From Oscillospiraceae bacterium (GTDB lineage: Bacteria > Bacillota_A > Clostridia > Oscillospirales > CAG-272): a stretch of DNA of 7,039 bases. The notes below the pieces were generated by a model, which did no database searches, was not told the DNA's origin, and was given only the letters and a program-made list of their open reading frames with translations. Shown in pieces: positions 1 through 4,164 of the stretch. Positions within the stretch are counted from its first letter, which is position 1. Every line of letters starts with the position of its first letter. Made by a program: the position numbers and the translations under genes. The stretch spans positions 1-7,039 of the forward strand of contig SVUD01000071.1 in NCBI GenBank assembly GCA_015063445.1, in the 5' to 3' direction.

Positions 1-1
1 C

Positions 2-201
2 GCCGCTTAAGAGGAGAAGAGGTCTTCGCGATTGGAAGACTACGCTATCCAATCAGCTCCGACATCCTCCCCTCTTAAGAAACACCCTACCCTAAAAGGG
101 GTTTATTCAATTCAATAAGTGAAATTTTGCTTTAAGATATGCTCTGTATGGTGGGTGGTTCCTCAAGGAGGGGAGATCTTTTTCTCCCCTCTTTAAGCGG
201 C
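2..201. other. Gene-free region dense in inverted repeats, possible structured RNA
   Basis: No convincing reading frame is seen here. A 13-bp arm pair with one bulge (2-14 with 188-201) could close a fold of about 200 nt. The same left arm (6-14) pairs equally well with 71-79, so the two pairings exclude each other. The motif CTCCCCTCTTAAG occurs at 67-79, again with one extra T at 184-197, and inverted as CTTAAGAGGAG at 6-16. Smaller arms are 22-27/35-40 (GTCTTC/GAAGAC), the overlapping 30-35/49-54 (GATTGG/CCAATC), and 80-83/101-104. It lies beyond the rplA terminator, where an rplJ leader might be expected, but the usual L10-leader consensus is not recognisable on the minus strand. It could be a non-coding RNA on either strand, a leader for a gene left of the window, or a repeat element. 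Confidence 0.4.
168..191. repeat. Perfect 9-bp hairpin (GAGGGGAGA / TCTCCCCTC)
   Basis: Arms 168-176 and 183-191 are perfectly complementary around a 6-nt loop. Only three T's follow on the plus strand (192-194), and no T-run follows on the minus strand, so it is a poor terminator. Its right arm overlaps the long-range pairing 188-201/2-14, so the two structures compete. It may be one state of a switching RNA or simply part of a repeat cluster. Confidence 0.5.
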
Positions 202-211
202 TCTCCTTTGG

Positions 212-243
212 TTACTTTCCTGCAGCTGATGGCAGGAAAGTAA
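212..243. repeat. Perfect 12-bp hairpin with 8-nt loop
   Basis: TTACTTTCCTGC (212-223) and GCAGGAAAGTAA (232-243) are perfect reverse complements around an 8-nt loop. No T-run follows on either strand, so it does not look like an intrinsic terminator by itself. On the minus strand it lies just beyond the rplA terminator, where a read-through transcript would carry it. Confidence 0.55.
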
Positions 244-254
244 TATATAAAAAG

Positions 255-286
255 AGTAAAGAATAAAAAAAGTAAAGAATAAAAAA
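255..286. repeat. Tandem duplication of a 16-bp unit
   Basis: AGTAAAGAATAAAAAA is present twice, head to tail and without mismatch, at 255-270 and 271-286. On the minus strand it gives a long T-rich tail immediately after the rplA terminator hairpin and may lengthen the effective U-tract. Replication slippage is the simplest origin. Confidence 0.75.
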
Positions 287-314
287 AGGTGTGGGAAATC
301 TTCCCACACCTTTT
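281..314. terminator. Bidirectional intrinsic terminator after rplA
   Basis: A perfect 10-bp stem, GGTGTGGGAA (288-297) with TTCCCACACC (301-310), encloses a 3-nt loop. On the minus strand it is followed by seven T's (287-281), and on the plus strand by TTTT (311-314). It sits 15 bp after the rplA stop and ends the rpmG-secE-nusG-rplK-rplA transcript. The plus-strand T-run would also stop any transcript arriving from the left. Confidence 0.88.
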
Positions 315-325
315 CTATAAAATTA

Positions 326-1012
326 TCAGCCAAGCTTACCCTGATTGATCTTTATACCGGGGCCCATTGTGGAAGCCACAACGCAGCTCTTGATGTACTG
401 ACCCTTTGCAGCAGCGGGCTTAGCCTTGATGATAGCGCCAAGGAGAGTATCGAAGTTCTCCTGAAGCTTAGCCTCACCAAAGGATGCCTTACCGATAGGG
501 CAGTGAATGATGTTAGTCTTATCAAGTCTGTACTCGATCTTACCTGCCTTAGCCTCAGCAACAGCCTTAGCAACGTCAGGAGTAACAGTACCTGCCTTAG
601 GAGAAGGCATAAGTCCCTTAGGACCGAGGACCTTACCGAGACGACCGATAACGCCCATCATATCGGGAGAAGCGATAACGATATCGAAATCGAACCAGTT
701 CTCCTGCTGGATCTTTTCAGCGTACTCAGGACCGCCTGCGTAATCTGCGCCTGCATCGAGAGCCTTCTGAACGTTGTCACCCTTAGCGAATACAAGAACC
801 TTTACGTTCTTACCGGTACCGTTGGGGAGAACAACTGCGCCTCTGACCTGCTGGTCTGCGTGACGGGAGTCAACGCCGAGACGTACGTGTACTTCAATGG
901 TTTCATCAAACTTTGCCTTGGAAGTCTGGCAAACGAGACCGAGAGCCTCTGCGGGATCGTAGAGTCTGTTCTTTTCAATAAGCTTTACGCTATCTGTATA
1001 TTTCTTTCCCAT
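326..1012 (-). CDS. rplA: 50S ribosomal protein L1
   Basis: L1 binds the mobile L1 stalk of 23S rRNA and helps release deacylated tRNA from the E site; in many bacteria it also represses its own mRNA. The 228-residue protein is full length for the family. Domain I is formed by both ends (about 1-67 and 160-228) and domain II by the middle. The L1 signature lies at about 119-139 and includes [17 protein letters not shown]; the C-terminal [10 protein letters not shown] segment is also typical. The ATG follows an AAGGGGGT ribosome binding site (1022-1029) after a 9-nt spacer, and the gene begins 19 bp after the rplK stop, so the two are cotranscribed. A strong terminator follows directly. A probable L1 target site lies upstream of rplK at 1477-1521. 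Identification is by motif and context and is very secure. Confidence 0.98.
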   Translation of the reverse strand: MGKKYTDSVKLIEKNRLYDPAEALGLVCQTSKAKFDETIEVHVRLGVDSRHADQQVRGAVVLPNGTGKNVKVLVFAKGDNVQKALDAGADYAGGPEYAEKIQQENWFDFDIVIASPDMMGVIGRLGKVLGPKGLMPSPKAGTVTPDVAKAVAEAKAGKIEYRLDKTNIIHCPIGKASFGEAKLQENFDTLLGAIIKAKPAAAKGQYIKSCVVASTMGPGIKINQGKLG

Positions 1013-1031
1013 TTTCTACTTACCCCCTTAA

Positions 1032-1457
1032 TTAGTCTTCAACCACGATACCCATGGAACGCGCAGTACCTGCGATCATGCTCATAGCAGCCTCGATGGA
1101 GCCAGCGTTGAGGTCGGGCATCTTAGTTTCAGCGATCTTTCTTACCTGCTCCTTGGTTATCTTAGCAACCTTGTCCTTGTTGGGCTTTGCGGAAGCAGTC
1201 TCAATGCCTGCTGCCTTCTTGATAAGAACGGGAGCAGGGGGAGTTTTAGTGATGAAAGTGAAAGAACGGTCAGCGTAAACTGTGATAACAACAGGGATGA
1301 TAAGACCCATGTCGTTCTTCGTTCTCTCGTTAAATTCCTTTGTGAATACGGGTATAGCAACACCGTACTGACCAAGCGCGGGACCTACGGGAGGCTGAGG
1401 AGTAGCCTTACCTGCGGGGAGCTGCAGCTTGATGTAACCCATAATTTTCTTAGCCAT
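1032..1457 (-). CDS. rplK: 50S ribosomal protein L11
   Basis: L11 forms the base of the L7/L12 stalk at the GTPase-associated centre of the 50S subunit, where elongation factors and, in stringent bacteria, RelA act. The 141-residue length is the family norm. The N-terminal domain carries the proline-rich segment [14 protein letters not shown] (about 20-33), which forms the surface contacted by thiopeptide antibiotics. The C-terminal rRNA-binding domain (about 75-141) contains KMPDLNAGS and GTARSMGI. The ATG is preceded by GGAGG (1469-1473). The gene is separated from nusG by a 114-bp gap holding a probable L1-binding RNA fold, and it precedes rplA by 19 bp. L1 binding would control L11 and L1 synthesis together. 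Nothing in the protein looks abnormal. Confidence 0.98.
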   Translation of the reverse strand: MAKKIMGYIKLQLPAGKATPQPPVGPALGQYGVAIPVFTKEFNERTKNDMGLIIPVVITVYADRSFTFITKTPPAPVLIKKAAGIETASAKPNKDKVAKITKEQVRKIAETKMPDLNAGSIEAAMSMIAGTARSMGIVVED

Positions 1458-1476
1458 AGTAAATTACACCTCCAAT

Positions 1477-1521
1477 GTGGTACTTGTGCGGGAGAATTCT
1501 CAAAATTTTTCTCCCTCCCAC
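1477..1521 (-). promoter_or_regulatory. Probable L1-binding autoregulatory RNA site in the rplK leader
   Basis: Read on the minus strand, GTGGGAG (1521-1515) is followed by a hairpin (1515-1509 with 1496-1490, GGGAGAA/TTCTCCC) and then by GCACAAGTACCAC (1489-1477). GTGG pairs with CCAC, leaving an asymmetric loop of GA opposite nine nucleotides ending in AGTA. From memory, the L1 site in the 23S L1 stalk has the same plan: GUGGGAG, an inner helix, then a strand ending UGAAAUACCAC. The site ends 3 nt before the rplK GGAGG, so bound L1 could block initiation. A second hairpin (TGCATC/GATGCA, 1525-1541) lies just upstream. L1 repression of rplK-rplA is established in Escherichia coli; that this copy works the same way is inference. 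Confidence 0.62.
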
Positions 1522-1571
1522 TTTTGCATCTATCCGATGCACTGTTTTCTTTATAAGAAACAATAAAAGAA

Positions 1572-2126
1572 TTAATTCTGTGCTTTGAGCTTGAGCATGT
1601 CGGCGTCGATCTCGACAGGCATATCTCTGCGTCCTCTCTTAACGAGAACGGTAACCGTTTTAAGGTCTTCGGTAATAGACTGAACCGTACCGTCATAGCC
1701 TTCAAACAAGCCGCCTATAACGCTGACCTCGTCTCCCACGCTGAACTTCAGCTCTACCTTTACCTCTGCCTCGCTCTCGATATTCATATCAAGAACCTCT
1801 TTGTCGGTAAGAGGGGTAGGACGGGATCCGGGACCTACGAAACCGGTAACACCGGTAATGTTTCTGACGGCGTGCCAGCTTTCATCGGTCATTATCATCT
1901 TGACAAATACGTAGCTGGGATAGATCTTAAGCTCCAAGACCTTTTCCTTATCACCGTCTTTTTCGATAACCGTTTCAACGGGAACCTTAATGTCGTAAAT
2001 AAGATTTCCGAGACCGCGGTTTTCGACGATCTTTTCAAGGTTAGCCTTAACCTTGTTTTCATAACCCGAGTAGGTGTGCGCAACGTACCATTTCAGGCCT
2101 ACGTTCATTCCATCGATATCACTCAT
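1572..2126 (-). CDS. nusG: Transcription termination/antitermination factor NusG
   Basis: NusG binds the RNA polymerase clamp, modulates pausing and links polymerase to Rho or to the ribosome through S10. The 184 residues show the NGN domain at about 10-112, with WYVAHTYSGYENKVKANLE at its start, KIYPSYVFVKM in the middle and ITGVTGFVGPG near its end. The KOW domain at about 127-180 contains FSVGDEVSVIGGLFEGYDG. The chosen ATG has a GGAG (2135-2138) at a suitable distance; an in-frame ATG seven codons in is possible but lacks a better site. The gene starts 21 bp after the secE stop, as in most bacteria. The order secE-nusG-rplK-rplA leaves no doubt about identity. There is a 114-bp leader before the next gene. 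Confidence 0.98.
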   Translation of the reverse strand: MSDIDGMNVGLKWYVAHTYSGYENKVKANLEKIVENRGLGNLIYDIKVPVETVIEKDGDKEKVLELKIYPSYVFVKMIMTDESWHAVRNITGVTGFVGPGSRPTPLTDKEVLDMNIESEAEVKVELKFSVGDEVSVIGGLFEGYDGTVQSITEDLKTVTVLVKRGRRDMPVEIDADMLKLKAQN

Positions 2127-2147
2127 CTTAACGTCTCCGTTAAAAAA

Positions 2148-2705
2148 TTACTTGAAGAGATCGGCAAGTGTACTGATACCTGTGTTGAAGGCAAGGTCCA
2201 TAAGAGTGAGAGCTATCGCAAAGATTGCGGCGATAACTATTACTACAAGGAAAGCCTTGAGTGTCTGCTCCTTGGATGCCCAGGTTATCTTCTTGAACTC
2301 GCTCTTTACCGAACGTAAGAAATCACCGAGCTTCTTGCGGAACTTAACACAAAGAACAACTGCGATTATTATGATGACAGCGATAATGCCGGCATTGATA
2401 ATAAGAGTTACTTCCTTATCGCTAAGACCCGTTTCGGTCTCGTCTGCTTCGGTTCCCTCTTCGGAGCCAGCTTCTTCGCTTCCCTTTTCGGTAGCGGCTT
2501 CGCTTGCAGCCTCGGAGCCCGATGCAGTTTCACTTACATCTTCAGAACCTGCTTCACTTGCAGCGGAATCGCTCTCAACCACGGAAGCTACTTCTTCATT
2601 AGTGGAAGCAACCTCGGTTGCAGAGATTCCAACGGTAAAGAGTGATACAACCAACACAAGAGACAGTAAAAGGGCGATAAGACTTCTTTTAGTTGTGACA
2701 GTCAT
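2148..2705 (-). CDS. secE: Preprotein translocase subunit SecE with an unusual N-terminal extension
   Basis: SecE clamps SecY in the SecYEG protein-conducting channel. The last 60 or so of 185 residues are a canonical single-span SecE: a basic amphipathic helix with FLRSVKSEFKKITW (129-142) and a membrane helix at about 152-171. Gram-positive SecE is usually about 60-75 residues long. Here it is preceded by a signal-like helix after KR (about 8-28), an acidic Ser/Glu/Ala/Gly-rich linker (about 31-95) with no obvious fold, and a second membrane helix (about 99-121) ending in KFRKK. The extra pair of helices would put the linker outside and keep the SecE core in its usual orientation. ATG 2705 is chosen because AGGGGGA (2712-2718) sits 6 nt upstream; a GTG at 2723 overlapping the rpmG stop would add six residues. 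Context with rpmG and nusG supports the call. Confidence 0.9.
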   Translation of the reverse strand: MTVTTKRSLIALLLSLVLVVSLFTVGISATEVASTNEEVASVVESDSAASEAGSEDVSETASGSEAASEAATEKGSEEAGSEEGTEADETETGLSDKEVTLIINAGIIAVIIIIAVVLCVKFRKKLGDFLRSVKSEFKKITWASKEQTLKAFLVVIVIAAIFAIALTLMDLAFNTGISTLADLFK

Positions 2706-2719
2706 ATTCGATCCCCCTA

Positions 2720-2881
2720 TCACTTAGACTCTTTGTGAAGAGTGTGCTTGCGGCAGAACTTACAGAACTTCTTAAGCTCGAGTCTGTCCGGATCATTCTT
2801 CTTGTTTTTCTTTGTGTCGTAATTTCTCTGCTTGCACTCTGTGCATACGAGAGTAATTTTGACTCTTGCATCATTAGCCAT
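2720..2881 (-). CDS. rpmG: 50S ribosomal protein L33, zinc-binding (C+) type
   Basis: This is a small basic protein of the 50S subunit near the E site. The 53 residues contain two CxxC pairs, C13-C16 and C40-C43, which form the zinc ribbon of the C+ form. Paralogous L33 proteins without the cysteines replace this form under zinc limitation in some Firmicutes. The start [11 protein letters not shown] is the family's usual beginning, and the ATG follows GGGAGG after about 10 nt; the open frame extends further upstream, but that part looks like untranslated leader. The TGA stop lies 14 bp before the secE ATG. Position ahead of secE-nusG is the common Firmicutes arrangement. It is the first gene of the operon driven by the promoter at 3007-3035. 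Confidence 0.96.
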   Translation of the reverse strand: MANDARVKITLVCTECKQRNYDTKKNKKNDPDRLELKKFCKFCRKHTLHKESK

Positions 2882-2912
2882 GATTTCGGCACCTCCCATT
2901 TGAATTTTATTT

Positions 2913-2973
2913 GACCGCATAAGCGGTCCGTGTACCTCCCTCTGAAGAGCCCGTGTGGCATTGCGCTTTGCGC
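2913..2973 (-). other. Structured 5' leader of the rpmG operon
   Basis: The transcript from the promoter at 3007-3035 has a leader of about 120 nt. It contains a 6-bp hairpin, GACCGC/GCGGTC (2913-2928, 4-nt loop), and a short GCGC/GCGC hairpin with a 3-nt loop (2963-2973). Nearer the start site, a weak CTCT/AGAG stem is followed by seven T's (about 2981-2996), which looks like a feeble attenuator. No known riboswitch core is recognised. A regulatory role is inference. Confidence 0.35.
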
Positions 2974-3006
2974 ACAACAAAAAAACTCTTTTGCAGAGGT
3001 AAAGTC

Positions 3007-3035
3007 ATTATATCACAATTTTTCTTTAATGTCAA
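3007..3035 (-). promoter_or_regulatory. Consensus sigma-A promoter of the rpmG-secE-nusG-rplK-rplA operon
   Basis: On the minus strand TTGACA (3035-3030) and TATAAT (3012-3007) are both perfect consensus hexamers separated by 17 nt, with AT-rich sequence upstream. Transcription should begin near 3000. Such strength suits a ribosomal protein operon. Confidence 0.93.
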
Positions 3036-3044
3036 CAGTTTTTT

Positions 3045-3280
3045 TGCACTTTTTAAAAGATTTTTTGAGATTTTTTCTTCAATACTATATATAGAATTAT
3101 AGGGGTTTTTATCGATCTATATCTTGTGGTTTGGGAAGATTTTTTATGATACTTCTTGCCCTCGTCGGCAATGAAAATAGCCTGCGCCACTACTAGAGCG
3201 CCCAAAAAACATTGGTGAAGGTTTTTGGCTCCACCTTTTTTCAAAAAGGTGGAATATCGTTGTATAATCTAACCTCCGAC
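3045..3280. other. Gene-free stretch with a doubtful 63-codon minus-strand frame
   Basis: No recognised gene lies here. A minus-strand frame at 3053-3244 would encode 63 residues including LHQCFLGALVVAQAIFIADE, but it has no good ribosome binding site, ends in a low-complexity KKKSQKIF tail and matches no family I know. Its first codons lie inside the hairpin at 3231-3252. The stretch also holds a 7-bp inverted pair, CCAAAAA/TTTTTGG (3202-3208 with 3222-3228). It may be a dispersed intergenic repeat or the remnant of a gene. Confidence 0.35.
3231..3252. repeat. Hairpin CCACCTTTT / AAAAGGTGG
   Basis: Perfect 9-bp arms at 3231-3239 and 3244-3252 enclose a 4-nt loop (TTCA). No T-run follows on either strand, so it is not an obvious terminator. 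It sits beside the 3202-3228 inverted pair and may mark the edge of a repeat unit. Confidence 0.5.
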
Positions 3281-3310
3281 AAAAAACAGACGGTTTCCCG
3301 TCTGTTTTTT
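3281..3310. terminator. Intrinsic terminator downstream of the TetR-family gene
   Basis: Perfect 13-bp arms, AAAAAACAGACGG (3281-3293) and CCGTCTGTTTTTT (3298-3310), enclose a 4-nt loop. The A/T flanks provide a T-run in either direction. It lies 12 bp after the stop of the minus-strand TetR gene and also insulates the rpmG promoter from it. Confidence 0.88.
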
Positions 3311-3322
3311 ACATTTATTATA

Positions 3323-3907
3323 TTATAGCGTTCCGAACTTGTCGAGATTTGGAAAAAGAGGCTGCTTAAGCATTCTGCAGCATATCTCTGCCATATCGGA
3401 GACGCTCGTCTTGAAGCCATCCTTGTACCAATTCACCGCCTCAAACATAAGACCGCAGGTGGCAAAACGGAAGATGCGTTCCTTTGCCCAGTCGCTGTCG
3501 TCGGGGAGATATTTCGTCATACTGATAAAATCCTTAATAGGAAAATTCACCGCAGATTCAAATATGCGTGAGAGAAGACCGTTTTTTTCAAGAGTTTCCA
3601 GCAGCTCTCTGTTTTCATACCAAAAGGTGAAGAATCTTTCTATCTCTTTGTTGATAGTTCTTTTCTCCATCATAGCCGCGGGACCAAAACCGTCGTATTC
3701 AAGCATCTTGTGCTCAATAAGGGCGGTTACGGCGCTGTCCTTGCCGTCAAAATATCGGTAGAATGCCTTTCTCGGCATATTCAATTTTTCACAAAGCTCG
3801 GTTATGGTAATATCCTCGTAATTTTTCTTTTTGAGAGTTTCAAAAAGCACGTTCTCGATCTCTCTTTGCCTCATTGCCGACTGCTCGGTCTTACATAGCT
3901 TATACAT
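3323..3907 (-). CDS. TetR/AcrR-family transcriptional regulator
   Basis: This is a probable ligand-responsive DNA-binding repressor. Of 194 residues, the first 55 or so form the TetR-type three-helix domain; the helix-turn-helix is at about 34-53 (TITELCEKLNMPRKAFYRYF), and the RKAFYRYFDGKD segment is very typical of the family. The C-terminal part (about 60-194) is the helical ligand/dimer domain and shows nothing that fixes the ligand. ATG 3907 is preferred because GGGGGA lies 4 nt upstream; a TTG at 3919 would add four residues. The gene is divergent from the sugar transporter at 4165 with a 257-bp shared upstream region, has its own promoter and terminator, and so probably controls the transporter, itself, or both. 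UidR of Escherichia coli is a TetR-family precedent beside a GPH transporter and GH2 enzyme. The target is inference. Confidence 0.9.
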   Translation of the reverse strand: MYKLCKTEQSAMRQREIENVLFETLKKKNYEDITITELCEKLNMPRKAFYRYFDGKDSAVTALIEHKMLEYDGFGPAAMMEKRTINKEIERFFTFWYENRELLETLEKNGLLSRIFESAVNFPIKDFISMTKYLPDDSDWAKERIFRFATCGLMFEAVNWYKDGFKTSVSDMAEICCRMLKQPLFPNLDKFGTL

Positions 3908-3933
3908 ACGATCCCCCAAATACCTTAAAGTGT

Positions 3934-3961
3934 TTATAGTTGTCCTGCGAGGTCTTTATAA
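3934..3961. promoter_or_regulatory. Imperfect palindrome, candidate operator of the TetR-family regulator
   Basis: TTATA (3934-3938) and TATAA (3957-3961) flank inner CCT (3944-3946 on the left) and AGG (3950-3952 on the right), with a one-base offset between halves around a short GCG-containing centre. The 28-bp span lies just downstream of the regulator's own -10, where a bound repressor would block transcription. No binding site is known, so this is a weak inference. Confidence 0.28.
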
Positions 3962-3962
3962 C

Positions 3963-3992
3963 ATTTTAACATATTTAACATAATTTCGTCAA
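3963..3992 (-). promoter_or_regulatory. Promoter of the TetR-family gene
   Basis: On the minus strand TTGACG (3992-3987; 5 of 6 consensus) and TAAAAT (3968-3963; 5 of 6) are separated by 18 nt in AT-rich DNA. The predicted start lies about 50 nt before the ATG. The spacer contains a directly repeated ATGTTAAA-like word. Confidence 0.65.
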
Positions 3993-4076
3993 TAGAAAAA
4001 TTATTTTTGCCCAAAAAACAATTATTTTAGTTAAAAATCACAAAAATGCCATTTATTTTTTGGCTCGGGGTGTCAC

Positions 4077-4099
4077 AAAAGTGCTGTATTGGGACTTTT
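4077..4099. promoter_or_regulatory. Inverted repeat over the transporter -35 region, candidate operator
   Basis: AAAAGT (4077-4082) and ACTTTT (4094-4099) are perfect 6-bp arms around an 11-nt centre. The right arm overlaps where the -35 element of the transporter promoter would lie, a suitable place for control by a repressor or activator. It does not resemble the palindrome at 3934-3961, and no catabolite-response (cre) consensus is evident. Confidence 0.25.
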
Positions 4100-4124
4100 A
4101 TATGGCAATTATCTTTGATATAAT
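4096..4124 (+). promoter_or_regulatory. Promoter of the GPH transporter gene, extended -10 type
   Basis: TATAAT (4119-4124) is a perfect -10 and is preceded by TG at 4116-4117, giving an extended -10. The -35 position (about 4096-4101, TTTTAT) is poor, as expected where an extended -10 or an activator compensates. Transcription should begin near 4131, leaving a leader of about 34 nt with GGAGG (4156-4160) 4 nt before the ATG. Confidence 0.7.
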
Positions 4125-4164
4125 ATTAATGGTAGACAAATAAATTTAATTTTATGGAGGAAAT

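Noticed and set aside
147..200. T-box-like word GGGTGGTTCC followed by a hairpin on the plus strand
   Set aside because: The match to the T-box core is partial, the hairpin has a weak T-run, no specifier/Stem I features were found, and no gene lies downstream on that strand before the terminator.
1..250. L10 (rplJ) leader on the minus strand
   Set aside because: Position would suit it, but the conserved GAAGACAGCAGG...CCTGCCGAGG kink-turn pattern is not present; only an isolated GAAGAC is seen at the left edge. It could lie further left.
503..1087. Plus-strand frame of 194 codons opposite rplA
   Set aside because: It is antisense to a full-length L1 gene and shows no domain; the minus-strand gene explains the region.
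2074..2727. Plus-strand frame of 217 codons opposite secE
   Set aside because: It is a shadow of the low-complexity secE linker; the Ser/Ala-rich translation comes from the repeated codons of the real gene.
2882..2960. A tRNA gene near rpmG-secE, as found in some bacteria
   Set aside because: The GACCGC/GCGGTC hairpin and a TTCAAAT word are present, but no cloverleaf, acceptor stem or CCA end can be assembled.
2882..2980. N-terminal extension of L33 up to an ATG at 2980
   Set aside because: The family starts at [11 protein letters not shown], a good ribosome binding site lies just before that ATG, and the extra sequence contains leader hairpins.
3231..3252. Hairpin as a terminator
   Set aside because: No T-run follows on either strand; the real terminator for the TetR-family gene is the 3281-3310 hairpin.
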